Assembly (NCBI GenBank): GCA_024803745.1
Contig: JANJXV010000016.1
Span: 44,641,263 to 44,705,262, forward strand
DNA length: 64,000 nt
Origin: Megascapheus bottae
Lineage: Eukaryota > Chordata > Mammalia > Rodentia > Geomyidae
Reading direction: 5' to 3'
Shown: one piece after another, positions 1-11,665 of the stretch
Layout: every line of letters begins with the position of its first letter
Numbering within the stretch: the stretch's first letter is position 1
Position numbers and translations under genes: made by a program
The notes under the pieces: model-generated
What the model saw: the letters and a program-made list of their open reading frames with translations, nothing else
The model's database searches: none
What the model was told of the DNA's origin: nothing

Positions 1-99
1 CTGGCTGTAGCTCTGCAGCTGCCCTCCTGCCTCATGCTCACGGGTCGTTTCCAGTCCAGGTATGGAAGAGTGGTCCTGTTGCTGAATAATAACAAATCC

Positions 100-212
100 T
101 TTCTTTTTTCTTTCTTTCTTTTTTTTTTTTGCTATACTTGAACTTGAACCTAGAGCTTGTGCTTAATAGGCGAGTGTTCTACCATCTGGGTGATGTCCCA
201 GTCTCTTTGCTT
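100..212 (-). mobile_element. Degenerate tRNA-derived SINE
   Basis: A pyrimidine/T-rich stretch (about 100-130) is followed by sequence that, read on the minus strand, has a tRNA-like A-box region (around CCCAGATGGTAGAACACTCG) and a B-box-like AGGTTCAAGTTC. The T-rich stretch would be the decayed 3' A-tail of a minus-strand element. It is shorter and more diverged than the SINE at 565-771, and I could not define a target duplication, so both edges are approximate. Confidence 0.5.
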
Positions 213-551
213 TCTATTTATGTCTCACTCCCATGGTAGCTTTAAATCTTGATCCTACTGCTTCTTTCTCCCAGGTATCCAGGGTTTACAGCCAAGCACC
301 ACCACTCCAATCCCCGAAACAAATAATCTGTAAGATCACTGAAGAGCGAGATGTTAAGGGCAGAAGTTACCCTGCTTACCAGCTAAACGCACTCCATTTA
401 ACACTATGCGACAAGAAAGCATGAGTTTCTGGGCTCAAAATTCCAATACTGCCCCACCCTCAAATCCTAATCTTTCAGATGCAGGGCTAGTCATTGATTT
501 TACTGAAAGCAAATTCAGAGAAAAAAATCACCACATAGAAAGTGAAGTGTT
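213..551. other. Spacer, no recognisable feature
   Basis: AT-leaning sequence with only short incidental open frames (about 65 codons) that show no recognisable domain. No repeat, RNA gene or regulatory element could be supported here. Confidence 0.6.
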
Positions 552-564
552 TAAACCTTTTCTT

Positions 565-771
565 TTTCTTTTTCTTTTTTTTTTTTGCCAGTCCTGGGCT
601 TGAGCTCAGGGCCTGAGCACTGTCCTTGGACTTTCTCAAGGCTAGAGCTCTACCACTTGAGCCTCAGCACCACATCCGGGTTTTTTCTATGTATGTGGTA
701 CCGAGGAATCGAACCCGGGTCTTCATGCATGCTAGGCAAGCACTTTAACCACTAGGCCAAACTCCTGGCCC
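565..771 (-). mobile_element. ID-like tRNA-derived SINE with target-site duplication
   Basis: On the minus strand this is a tRNA-derived SINE. It has a B-box match GGTTCGATTCC (plus strand about 707-717), an A-box-like region GGCCTAGTGGTTAAAGTGC (about 740-758) and a second tRNA-like segment (CTCAAGTGGTAGAGCTCTAG, about 639-658). It ends in an A-tail seen as the T-run at 565-586. The 13-bp sequence TAAACCTTTTCTT flanks it at 552-564 and 772-784, a target-site duplication that marks a L1-machinery insertion. The element is fairly intact, so it is relatively young. The family name is uncertain; a dimeric ID-type SINE fits best. Confidence 0.88.
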
Positions 772-784
772 TAAACCTTTTCTT

Positions 785-2028
785 ATTCAACAAAAGGATG
801 TCATGTTTGTCTCCAACAAAACCACATCCCTTAGTCCTTACTGCTCCTGGAGAAGGACGTGTCTTCGAGGTATTGAACGCCTGTGAGGCAGCCATGCCAT
901 CCTCAAACGAAGGTGACGAGCGTGCCTGCGTGGATAGCCTTGCAAGTTACTTTGGGGAAGGTGTGAGGTGTAAACTGGAGAGGAAACAGAAGGTAGGGAA
1001 GGCACAGGGGTGGATGGCTCTCCCGGCAAGGTCTGCTTTAGCGGTGGCAGAGGACACTGAAGAGCTGTGGCGCTGGGAGGGCGTCTGAGGAGGGTGCCGA
1101 GGTGTCCAGAAGAGGAACTGTGACACAAGAACACGCAGCATTTTCAAGGCTAAACAATACTATTTTGCAAAAATAATGGTGCTGATTTAAGTATTTATGT
1201 AGATTAATTAATGCTGCTTTGCATTCATTGCTTCTAGATGATTATGCTTGAATAGATACACAAGGACACTCTACAACAAAACAGAACTAATAATCTAGTC
1301 TCAAAAATGTCTACATGGAAGAAAGAAAAGGGGAAGAAAAACCCCCTTCCTGGAAATTTTGTTATTTTATGTCAAGGAGGAAATGTGTGATTACTAGCTG
1401 TCACTCTTCCTTTCCTCTGTGAGTCAGCAAAGTAACTTGGAATGACGCCTTTCACCCTTGAAGATCTCACTTAACAGCAAGTGATAAATTGGGCAGTCCA
1501 CATTCTAGCGAAAAATATTTATTTTCTCCTTCTGAGTAAAGGGAATCTTCATTTGAGTCGATTACACAACAAATTTAATCTGTTCCCTCCCTGTTGTATG
1601 AGAGACAACACCCGCTGACGTTAGCAGTCCCCAGAATCCCGCACGAACTCGGGATTGGCCGGACGGCCATCACTTTGTCCATGGCATCTAGGAATTAACT
1701 TGCATCTGCTTCTGATGTCACTGGATGGCCAGAGCCTCGGCGACTCCGGGTTCTGTGTTCCCCCCTGGTGACCAGGCCAGGGCTAAGGCGAGGATGGCCT
1801 GCACAGGCTGGTTGTGAAGGGGTAGAGTGGCAGCAGGGCTTAGGGCGAGAGGGGGTGTGGAAGACAAGCGCATGGCTGGCCCAGATGCCAAAGCCCTGCA
1901 GGAGGCTTTCCACCCCTGCCGAAATCCAGCAGCACAGCACAGGCATGGGGGGTAAAGGCCCAGCTGGGTCTGGACTGGGCCAGCAGTGTTACCTAGCTGA
2001 GGAGCAGCCAGGGAACCGGCCCTGACAT
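785..2028. other. Spacer upstream of array 1
   Basis: Mixed unique sequence, AT-rich at 1150-1600 and GC-rich at 1620-2028. Overlapping open frames of 66-98 codons on both strands at 798-1147 and 1695-2025 show no domain, signal peptide or coding bias that I can recognise. The last part (about 2025-2046) grades into the first degenerate unit of the 23-bp array. Confidence 0.6.
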
Positions 2029-2869
2029 CAGTTCATGTGCAGCCTGTGTGAGGAGTCCAGTTCACACTGGTGAGGAGTCCAGTTCACACTGTGTGAGGAG
2101 CCCAGTTCACACTGGTGAGGAGTCGAGTTCACACTGTGTGAGGAGTCCAGTTCACACTGTGTGAGACCAGTTCACACTGTGTGAGGAGTCCAGTTCACAC
2201 TGTCTGAGGAGTCCAGTTCACACTGTGTGAGGAGTCCAGTTCACACTGTGTGAGGAGCCCAGTTCACACTGTGTGAGGAGTCCAGTTCACAGTGTGTGAG
2301 GAGTCCAGTTCACACTGTGTGAGGAGTCCAGTTCACACTGGTGAGGAGTCCAGTTCACACTGTGTGAGGAGTCCAGTTCACACTGTGTGAGGAGTCCAGT
2401 TCACACTGTGTGAGTAGCCCACTTCACACTGTGTGAGGAGTCCAGTTCACACTGTGTGAGGAGTCCAGTTCACAGTGTGTGAGGAGCCCAGTTCACACTG
2501 TGTGAGGAGTCCAGTTCACAGTGTGTGAGGAGTCCAGTTCACACTATGTGAGGAGCCCAGTTCACAGTGTGTGAGGAGTCCAGTTCACACTGGTGAGGAG
2601 TCCAGTTCACACTGTGTGAGGAGTCCAGTTCACATGGTGTGAGGAGTCCAGTTCACACTATGTGAGGAGCCCAGTTCACAGTGTGTGAGGAGTCCAGTTC
2701 ACACTGTGTGAGGAGTCCAGTTCACACTGTGTGAGGAGTCCAGTTCACACTGGTGAGGAGTCCAGTTCACATGGTGTGAGGAGCCCAGTTCACACTGTGT
2801 GAGGAGTCCAGTTCACACTGTGTGAGGAGTCCAGTTCACACTGTGTGAGGAGTCCAGTTCACACTATGT

Positions 2870-3160
2870 GAGTAGCCCACTTCACACTGTGTGAGGAGTC
2901 CAGTTCACACTGTGTGAGGAAGGCAGTTCACATTGTGTGAGGAGTCCAGTTCACACTGTGTGAGGAGTCCAGTTCACAGTGTGTGAGGAGCCCAGTTCAC
3001 ACTGTGTGAGGAGTCCAGTTCACATGGTGTGAGGAGTCCAGTTCACACCGTGTGAGGAGTCCAGTTCACATGGTGTGAGGAGTCCAGTTCACACTGTGTG
3101 AGGAGACCAGTTCACACTGTGTGAGGAATTCAGTTCACAGTGGTGAGGAGTATAGTTCAC
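2870..3160. repeat. Array 1 duplicated block, copy A
   Basis: The order of variant units here (GAGTAGCCCAC at 2870, CACAGTGTGTG, alternating CACATGGTGTG units, GAGGAGACCAG, then GAGGAATTCAG at 3123 and a short CAGTGGTGAGGAGTATAG unit) recurs at 7435-7725. The start marker and the GAGGAATT marker both sit at the same 4565-bp offset. Point differences between copies show that the duplication is not the most recent event. Confidence 0.8.
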
Positions 3161-4378
3161 ACTGTGTGAGGAGTCCAGTTCACATGGTGTGAGGAGTCCA
3201 GTTCGCACTGTGTGAGGAGTCCAGTTCACTCTGTGTGAGGAGTCCAGTTCACATGGTGTGAGGAGTCCAGTTCACACTGTGTGAGGAGACCAGTTCAGAC
3301 TGTGTGAGGAATTCAGTTCACACTGGTGAGGAGTATAGTTCACACTGTGTGAGGAGTCCAGTTCACACTGTATGAGGAGTCCAGTTCACATGGTGTGAGG
3401 AGTCCAGTTCACACTGTGTGAGGAGTCCAGTTCACACTGTGTGAGGAGTCCAGTTCACATGGTGTGCGGAGTCCAGTTCACACTGTGTGAGGAGTCCAGT
3501 TCACATGGTGTGAGGAGTCCAGTTCACACTGTGTGAGGAGTCCAGTTCACACGGTGTGAGGAGCCCAGTTCACACTGTGTGAGGAGCCCAGTTCACACAG
3601 TGTGAGGAGTCCAGTTCACATGGTGTGAGGAGTCCAGTTCACACTGTGTGAGGAGTCCAGTTCACACTGTGTGAGGAGTCCAGTTCACACTGTGTGAGGA
3701 GCCCAGTTCACATGGTGTGAGGAGTCCAGTTCACAGTGTGTGAGGAGTCCAGTTCACACTGTGTGAGGAGACCAGTTCACATGGTGTGAGGAGCGCAGTT
3801 CACAGAGTGTGAGGAGTCCAGTTCACACTGTGTGAGGAGTCCAGTTCACACTGTGTGAGGAGACCAGTTCACATGGTGTGAGGAGCACAGTTCACAGTGT
3901 GTGAGGAGTCCAGTTCACACTGTGTGAGTAGCCCAGTTCACACTGTGTGAGGAGACCAGTTCACATGGAGTGAGGAGCCCAGTTCACACTGTGTGAGGAG
4001 TCCAGTTCACACTGTGTGAGGAGCCCAGTTACAGTGTGTGAGGAGTCCAGTTCACATTGCGTGAGGAGTCCAGTTCACAGTGTGTGAGGAGTCCAGTTCA
4101 CACTGTGTGAGGAGCCCAGTTCACAGTGTGTGAGGAGTCCAGTTCACACGGTGTGAGGAGACCAGTTCACACTGTGTGAGGAGTCCAGTTCACACTGTGT
4201 GAGGAGTCCAGTTCACACTGTGTGAGGAGTCCAGTTCACACGGTGTGAGGAGACCAGTTCACACTGTGTGAGGAGTACAGTTCATGCAGTGTGAGGAGTC
4301 CAGTTCATACAGTGTGAGGAGCCCAGTTCCCACTGTGTGAGGAGCCCAGTTCACACTGTGTGAGGAGTCCAGTTCACA

Positions 4379-5355
4379 CTGCGTAAGGAGCCCAGATCAC
4401 AGTGTGTGAGGAGTCCAGTTCACACTGTGTGAGGAGGCCAGTTCACACTGTGTGAGGAGTCCAGTTCACACTGTGAGGAGTCCAGTTCACACTATGTGAG
4501 GAGTCCAGTTCACACTGTGTGAGGAGTCCAGTTCACACTGTGTGAGGAGCCCATTCACAGTGTGTGGGGAGCCAAGTTCACACTGTGTGACGAACCCAGT
4601 TCACACTATGTGAGGAGTCCAGTTCACACTGTGTGAGGAGTCCTGTTCACACTGTGTGAAGAGACCAGTTCACACTATGTGAGGAGTCCAGTTCACACTG
4701 TGTGAGGAGTCCAGTTCACACTGCGTGAGGGGACCAGTTCACACTGTGTGAGGAATCCAGTTCACACTATGTGAGGAGTCCAGTTTACACTATGTGAGGA
4801 GACCAGTTCACACTGTGTGAGGAGTCCAGTTCACACTGTGTGAGGAGTCCAGTTCAGACTGCATGAGGAGTCCAGTTCACAGTGTGTGAAGAGCCCAGTT
4901 CACACTGTGTGAGGAACCCAGTTCACATTGTGTGAGGAGTCCAGTTCACACTGTGTGAGGAACCCAGTTCACACTGTGTGAGGAGGCCAGTTCACACTGC
5001 GTGAGGAGCCCAGATCACAGTGTGTGAAGAGCCCAGTTCACACTGTGTGAGGAGTCCAGTTCACACTGTGTGAGGAGGCCAGTTCACAATGTGTGAGGAG
5101 TCCAGTTCACACTGTGAGGAGTCTAGTTCACACTGTGTGAGGAGCTCATTCACACTGTGTGAGGAGCCAAGTTCACACTGTGTGAGGAGCCCAGTTCACA
5201 CTATGTGAGGAGTCCAGTTCACACTGTGTGAGGAGTGCAGTTCACACTGTGTGAGGAGACCAGTTCACACTATGTGAGGAGTCCAGTTCACACTGTGTGA
5301 GGAGTCCAGTTCACACTGCGTGAGGGGACCAGTTCACACTGTGTGAGGAGTCCAG
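4379..5355. repeat. Array 1 internal tandem duplication, about 0.6 kb
   Basis: Rare variant units occur twice in the same order. CTGCGTAAGGAGCCCAGATC at 4379 pairs with CTGCGTGAGGAGCCCAGATC at 4997 (offset 618), and CTGCGTGAGGGGACCAG at 4721 pairs with 5316 (offset 595). The shortened CACACTGTGAGGAG unit and the AGCCAAGTTCAC unit also recur between these markers. The change in offset equals one 23-bp unit, so one copy has since gained or lost a unit. Confidence 0.75.
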
Positions 5356-7434
5356 TTCACACTGTGTGAGGAATCCAGTTCACACTGCGTGAGGAGACCA
5401 GTTCACACTATGTGAGGAGTCCAGTTCACACTGTGTGAGGAGTCCAGTTCACAGTGTGTGAGGAGTCCAGTTCACACTGTGTGAGGAGTCCAGTTCACAC
5501 TGTGTGAGGAGTCCAGTTCACACTGCGTGAGGAGACCAGTTCACACTATGTGAGGAGTCCAGTTCACACTGTGTGAGGAGTCCAGTTCACACTGTGTGAG
5601 GAGCCCAGTTCACATTGTGTGAGGAGTCCAGTTCACACTGTGTGAGGAATCCAGTTCACACTGTGTGAGGAGTCCAGTTCACACTGTGTGAGGAGCGCAG
5701 TTCACAGTGTGTGAGGAGTCCAGTGCACACTGTGTGAGGAGCCCAGTTCACAGTGTGTGAGGAGTCCAGTTCACATGGTGTGAGGAGCCCAGTTCACATT
5801 GTGTGAGGAGCCCAGTTCACACTATGTGAGGAGTCCAGTTCATACAGTGTGAGGAGCCCAGTTCACACTGTGTGAGGAGTCCAGTTCACACTGTGTGAGG
5901 AGCCCAGTTTACACTATGTGAGGAGTCCAGTTCATGCAGTGTGAGGAGTCCAGTTCACACTGTGTGAGGAGTACAGTTCATGCAGTGTGAGGAGTCCAGT
6001 TCACACTGTGTGAGGAGCCCAGTTCACAGTGTGTGAGGAGTCCAGTTCATACTGTGAGGAGTCCAGTTCACACTATGTGAGGAGTCCAGTTCACACTGTG
6101 TGAGGAGCCCAGTTCACACTGTGTGAGGAGCCCAGTTCACATGGTGTGAAGAGTCCAGTTCACATTGTGTGAGGAGTCCAGTTCACACTGTGTGAGGAGT
6201 CCAGTTCACATTGTGTGAGGAGTCCAGTTCACACTGTGTGAGGAGCCCAGTTCACATGGTGTGAAGAGTCCAGTTCACACTGTGTGAGGAGTCCAGTTCA
6301 CACTGTGTGAGGAGTCCAGTTCACATGGTGTGAGGAGTCCAGTTCACACTGTGTGAGGAGCCCAGTTCACATGGTGTGAAGAGTCCAGTTCACATTGTGT
6401 GAGGAGTCCAGTTGACACTGTGTGAGGAGCCCAGTTCACACTATGTGAGGAGGCCTGTTCACACTGTTTTGGAGTCCAGTTCATACAGTGTGAGGAGGCC
6501 AGATCACACTGTGTGAGGAGACCAGTTCACACTGTGTGAGGAGCCCAGTTCACACTGTGTGAGGAGTCCTGTTCACACTGTGTGAGGAGTCCAGTTCACA
6601 CTGTGTGAGGAGTCCAGTTCACACTGTGTGAGGAGACCAGGTCACACTGTGTGAGGAGACCAGTTCACACTGTGTGAGGAGTCCAGTTCACACTGTGTGA
6701 GGAGTCCAGTTCACACGGTGTGAGGAGTCCAGTTCACACTGTGTGAGGAGGCCAGTTCACACTGTGTGAGGAGTCCAGTTCACACTGTGTGAGGAGTCCA
6801 GTTCACACTGTGTGAGGAGTCCAGTTCACATGGTGTGAGGAGCCCAGTTCATATGGTGTGAAGAGTCCAGTTCACACTGTGTGAGGAGTCCAGTTCACAG
6901 TGTGTGAGGAGTCCAGTTCACACTGTGTGAGGAGTCCAGTTCACATGGTGTGAGGAGCCCAGTTCACATGGTGTGAAGAGTCCAGTTCACACTGTGTGAG
7001 GAGTCCAGTTCACAGTGTGTGAGGAGTCCAGTTCACACTGTGTGAGGAGCCCAGTTCACATGGTGTGAGGAGTCCAGTTCACACTGTGTGAGGAGTCCAG
7101 TTCACACTGTGTTAGGAGCCCAGTTCACACTATGTGAGGAGACCAGTTCACACTGTGTGAGGAGCCCAGTTCACACTGTGTGAGGAGTCCAGTTCACACT
7201 GTGTGAGGAGTCCAGTTCACACTGTGTGAGGAGTCCAGTTAACATGGTGTGAGGAGCCCAGTTCACACTGTGTGAGGAGTCCAGTTCACAGTGTGTGAGG
7301 AGCTCAGTTCACAGTGTGTGAGGAGTCCAGTTCACATGGTGTGAGGAGCCCAGTTCACACTCTGTGAGGAGTCCAGTTCACACTGTGTGAGGAGTCCAGT
7401 TCACACTGTGTGAGGAGTCCAGTTCACACTGTGT

Positions 7435-7725
7435 GAGTAGCCCAGTTCACACTGTGTGAGGAGTCCAGTTCACACTGTCTGAGGAGCCCAGTTCACATTG
7501 TGTGAGGAGTCCAGTTCACACTGTGTGAGGAGTCCAGTTCACAGTGTGTGAGGAGCCCAGTTCACACTGTGTGAGGAGTCCAGTTCACATGGTGTGAGGA
7601 GTCCAGTTCACACTGTGTGAGGAGTCCAGTTCACATGGTGTGAGGAGTCCAGTTCACACTGTGTGAGGAGACCAGTTCACACTGTGTGAGGAATTCAGTT
7701 CACACTGTTGAGGAGTGTAGTTCAC
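7435..7725. repeat. Array 1 duplicated block, copy B
   Basis: Partner of 2870-3160. GAGTAGCCCAG lies at 7435 and GAGGAATTCAG at 7688, followed by a short CACTGTTGAGGAGTGTAG unit. It matches copy A unit for unit with several substitutions, which shows that long blocks, not only single units, are copied within the array. Confidence 0.8.
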
Positions 7726-9898
7726 ACTGTGTGAGGAGTCCAGTTCACACTGTGTGAGGAGTCCAGTTCACACTGTGTGAGGAGTCCAGTTCACACTGTG
7801 TGAGGAGCCCAGTTCACACTGTTTGAGGAGTCCAGTTCACACTGTGTGAAGAGTCCAGTTCACACTCTGGGAGGAGTCCAGTTCACATGGTGTGAGGAGT
7901 CCAGTTCACACTGTGTGAGGAGTATAGTTCACAATGTATGAGGAGTCCAGTTCACAGTGTGTGAGGAGTCCAGTTCACACTGTGTGAGGAGTCCAGTTCA
8001 CACGGTGTGAGGAGTCCAGTTCACAGTGTGTGAGGAGTCCAGTTCACACTGTGTGAGGAGGGCAGTTCACACTGCGTGAGGAGTCCAGTTCACACTGTGT
8101 GGGAGTCCAGTTCACACTGTGTGAGGAGTCCAGTTCACAGTGTGTGAGGAGTCCAGTTCACACTGTGTGAGGAGTCCAGTTCACATGGTGTGAGGAGCCC
8201 AGTTCACACTGTGTGAGGAGTCCAGTTCACACTGTGTGAGGAGTCCAGTTCACAGTGTGTGAGGAGTCCAGTTCACAGTGTGTGAGGAGTCCAGTTCACA
8301 CTGTGTGAGGAGTCCAGTTCACAGTGTTTGAGGAGTCCAGTTCACAGTGTGTGAGGAGTCCAGTTCACACTGTGTGAGGAGTCCAGTTCACACTGTGTGA
8401 GGAGTCCAGTTCACAGTGTGTGAGGAGTGCAGTTCACACTGTGTGAGGAGCCCAGTTCACACTGTGTGAGGAGTCCAGTTCACAGTGTTTGAGGAGTCCA
8501 GTTCACAGTGTGTGAGGAGTCCAGTTCACACTGTGTGAGGAGTCCAGTTCACACTGTGTGAGGAGTCCAGTTCACAGTGTGTGAGGAGTCCAGTTCACAC
8601 TGTGTGAGGAGTCCAGTTCACACTGTGTGAGGAGTCCAGTTCACAGTGTGTGAGGAGTCCAGTTCACAGTGTGTGAGGAGTCCAGTTCACACTGTGTGAG
8701 GAGCCCAGTTCACACTGTGTGAGGAGCCCAGTTCACACTGTGTGAGGAGCCCAGTTCACCCTGTGTGAGGAGACCAGTTCACACTGTGTGAGGAGTCCAG
8801 TTCACACTGTGTGAGGAGTCCAGTTCACACTGTGTGAGGAGACCAGTTCACACTGTGTGAGGAGTCCAGTTCACACTGTGTGAGGAGTCCAGTTCACAGT
8901 GTGTGAGGAGTCCAGTTCACAGTGTGTGAGGAGTCCAGTTCACACTGTGTGAGGAGTCCAGTTCACACTGTGTGAGGAGTCCAGTTCACAGTGTGTGAGG
9001 AGTCCAGTTCACACTGTGTGAGGAGCCCAGTTCACACTGTGTGAGGAGCCCAGTTCACACTGTGTGAGGAGCCCAGTTCACACTGTGTGTGGAGTCCAGT
9101 TCACACTGTGTGAGGAGTCCAGTTCACACTGTGTGAGGAGTCCAGTTCACATTGTATGAGGAGTCCAGTTCACACTGTGTGAGGAGCCCAGTTCACACTG
9201 TGTGAGGAGTCCAGTTCACATTGGTGAGGAGCCCAGATCACACTGTGTGAAGAGTCCAGTTCACATGGTGTGAGGAGTCCAGTTCACACTGTGTGAGACC
9301 AGTTCACACTGTGTGAGGAGTCCAGTTCACACTGTGTGAGGAGCCCCGTTCACATTGTGTGAGGAGCCCAGTTCACACTGTGTGAGGAGTCCAGTTCACA
9401 CTGTGTGAGGAGTCCAGTTCACACGGTGTGAGGAGTCCAGTTCACACTGTGTGAGGAGCCCAGTTCACACTGTGTGAGGAGTCCAGTTCACACTGTGTGA
9501 GGAGTCCAGTTCACACTGTGTGAGGAGTCCAGTTCACACTGTGTGAGGAGTCCAGTTCACACTGTGTGAGGACTCCAGTTCACATGGTGTGAGGAGTCCA
9601 GTTCACACTGGTGAGGAGCCCAGTTCACACTGTGTGAGGAGTCCAGTTCACACTGTGTGAGGAGTCCAGTTCACACTGTGTGAGGAGTCCAGTTCACACT
9701 GTGTGAGGACTCCAGTTCACATGGTGTGAGGAGTCCAGTTCACACTGGTGAGGAGCGCAGTTCACACTGTGTGAGGAGCGCAGTTCACACCTTTGAGACT
9801 CAGGTGGGTTTCGTGGCTGCTCTGCTTCTGTGTCACATGTCGGTGAAGGACACATCAGTCCTTGATCCAGAGTGTGCAAAAAGCACAGGGCCATATTT

Positions 9899-10050
9899 CT
9901 TCTTTCTCTCTCCTTCTCCCCTCTCTCTCCCCCTTCCTCTCTCTCTGTCTCTGTCTCTGTCTCTCCGTCTCTGTCTCTGTCTCTGTCTCTGTCTCTGTGT
10001 CTCTCTCTCTCTCTCTCTCTCTTCCTCCTCTTCTCCCCCACTTTCTCTTT
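9899..10050. repeat. Polypyrimidine (CT/TCTG)n tract
   Basis: Almost pure pyrimidine plus strand made of CT dinucleotides and repeated CTCTGT tetra/hexamers, ending directly against the SINE at 10051. It most likely grew from the A/T-rich tail of that minus-strand SINE. Open frames of about 60-115 codons across it are low-complexity artefacts (Arg/Glu/Asp or Leu/Ser repeats). Confidence 0.85.
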
Positions 10051-10262
10051 TTGGTCGTAGGACTTGAACTCTGGGCCTGGGCGCTGTCCCTGAGCTCTCA
10101 GCTCAAGGCTACCACCCTATCCGTGGAGCCCCAGCACCACTTCCAGTTTCTAATGGTTAACTGGAGACGGGAGTCTCACGTAGTTTTGTGCCTGGGTTGC
10201 GTTTGAACCGTGATCCTCAGGTCTCAGCCTTCTGAGTAGCTAAGATGAAAGGCGCGAGCCAG
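10051..10262 (-). mobile_element. Composite 7SL-like plus tRNA-like SINE
   Basis: Read on the minus strand, it starts with an Alu/B1-like head (TAGCTACTCAGAAGGCTGAG, then CTGAGGATCACGGTTCAAAC). It continues with an AGTTAACCATTAGAAACTGG linker and a tRNA/ID-like right half (GGTAGCCTTGAGCTGAGAGC, CCAGAGTTCAAGTCC). The same architecture appears at 44040-44300. It runs antisense to the plus strand and ends in the polypyrimidine tract at 9899-10050. The family name is uncertain; a B1-ID dimer is the nearest type I know. Confidence 0.8.
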
Positions 10263-11163
10263 GGCCCACGGCCGTGTTCTTGGTTTGGTTTCGGTGTGTC
10301 CCCGTGTTCCTGACTTAGTTTGTCACGCGCACAGGTGGCAATACATTACCAAAACCAATAAGCTATGTGTTCCTCCATGTGATGGTGGTGAATGATCGAC
10401 GGCGGTGGTCGTCCTTCTGCCTCCGTGTTTGCACTCACCACGGAGCTAACTGCTGCTTCATACCATGGAGTCCCTCGCAGATGCCCAGAGTGCACACCAG
10501 CCGGGCGGTGCACAACAGCTCAGTTCTCCAAACTCGCTGTGTGGTGGAAAGAATCCTGGTGTGCAGGACCACGAGGCAGCAAGGACAGGGCGGTGAGTCA
10601 CCGGCCAGCCGCACAGCCGTCGCCTGGGCTCCGTCTGGCCTCTGCCTCTCTGGACGCAGCGTGCCCGAGCACAGCATGCTCTGGCCATGAACCCATCTGT
10701 GCCACTCCCCAGACACTGCCATCTCTTGGGAACAGTTCCCCCATTTCCATTTGAGAGAGGAAGTAAACAAAGCACTTAGTAAGGTTAGATGAGGCTCTGA
10801 GTTTAATACTCTGAAAAGTAATTTGACATTTACTCATTGGAGAGGAGAACATTTAGAATCACTTTTGCTTTAACTTTTCTCTTTTCATTGCTGATGAAAG
10901 CTACTTTAGAAAATAATTTTTGGCTCATGGAAAGTGGCTCTTCCTATTTTGGTTTATTTAAAGTATAGTTGAGCCTGGAACCAAAAGGGACAGTGACGTG
11001 CAATTCCTCTGCTTAGGCCTGCAGAGGTTGCCATGTGTCACTGTCACTCATCCAGGCAAAAAGGGAATTTCTTTGTCCTTTGCTCCCACCCTTTTGTTTT
11101 TCTCAAGGAAAATCAATCCATGATCATCATCTTGTCTTTGTACTCCCAAGGAAGACATTTAAG
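10263..11163. other. Spacer, no recognisable feature
   Basis: Unique sequence. Overlapping open frames at 10367-10852 on both strands (84-120 codons) have no recognisable domain and mutually exclude each other, as expected of chance frames in GC-rich DNA. No RNA gene or promoter could be supported. Confidence 0.6.
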
Positions 11164-11300
11164 GTGCAGGCATGGTGGCGCATACGTGTGAGCTCAGCCC
11201 TTGGGAGGCTAAGGTGGGAAGATGGGGAGTAAGCCTGGGTGGCTGAGAATAAGAAGCACCTGGTGTAATGAGCAGAACACTCTCTTAGCCTGTGTGCATC
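11164..11300 (+). mobile_element. B1-like (7SL-derived) SINE
   Basis: The plus strand carries the 7SL/B1-type signature: CAGGCATGGTGGCGCATACG, then CCCTTGGGAGGCTAAGGTGG, then a degenerate AGCCTGGGTGGCTGAGAATA segment. The left edge is clear, the right edge is not. It is more diverged than the other SINEs here, and no target duplication was found. Confidence 0.75.
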
Positions 11301-11349
11301 CCCAGCCTGGCAGAAGGACAAGACATTAGAGTAGAAGCCAGTGAGGATG

Positions 11350-11665
11350 GTCTATATACACACATGCAGGGACACGCAAACACACACCTGTGAGAGTGCA
11401 AAGAAGCACACGAGCACACATGAGAATGTCACACAGGTGTATGTGTATGGCAGACAGTGCAGACACACATGCATATATCCATGCACACGCATGAGCACGA
11501 ACAGGCATATGCATAGGACACATGTGCCCAGAGAACCATACGTCTGCCTTTGAATACGCCACATGCCCAGGACCCTGGCACACATGAGCAGCCCACACAA
11601 GCACACACACAGGGCCTGGCACACGTGACCAGCACACAAGCCCCCCCACACAGAAAGCACACAGA
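11350..11665. repeat. Imperfect CA-rich tract
   Basis: A diffuse run of ACACA/CACATG/GCACAC words in which the (CA)n phase is often broken. It is probably an old, decayed (CA)n microsatellite, possibly extending the tail of the B1-like SINE just upstream. The 295-codon minus-strand frame crossing it (11326-12213) is Cys/Val/His-rich because of this composition and is not taken as a gene. Confidence 0.65.

Larger units (their letters stand above)
2047..9789. repeat. Array 1: 23-bp minisatellite, about 335 copies
   Basis: A head-to-tail array of a 23-bp unit made of GAGGAGTCCAGTTCAC followed by ACTGTGT. Most copies keep 23 bp, but 22-bp copies (CACTGGTGAGG form) and other small indels recur, so the register drifts. 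Common substitutions give GAGGAGCCCAG, GAGGAGACCAG, CACAGTGTGTG, CACATGGTGTG and CACTATGTG forms. The dominant unit contains a perfect 13-nt dyad, TCACAC-T-GTGTGA. Larger blocks are duplicated inside the array (for example 2870-3160 with 7435-7725). Stops in the unit keep it from forming long open frames. This is a hypervariable-type minisatellite; nothing suggests coding. Confidence 0.97.

Noticed and set aside
700..760. True tRNA gene from the A/B-box-like sequence at 700-760
   Set aside because: It is within a SINE with an A-tail and target duplication; no complete cloverleaf was evident.
2047..9789. Array 1 as a CRISPR array
   Set aside because: The whole 23-bp unit repeats with no unique spacers, and the context is mammalian.
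9694..10067. Arg/Glu/Asp-rich and Leu/Ser-rich frames
   Set aside because: They are translations of the CT/TCTG microsatellite.
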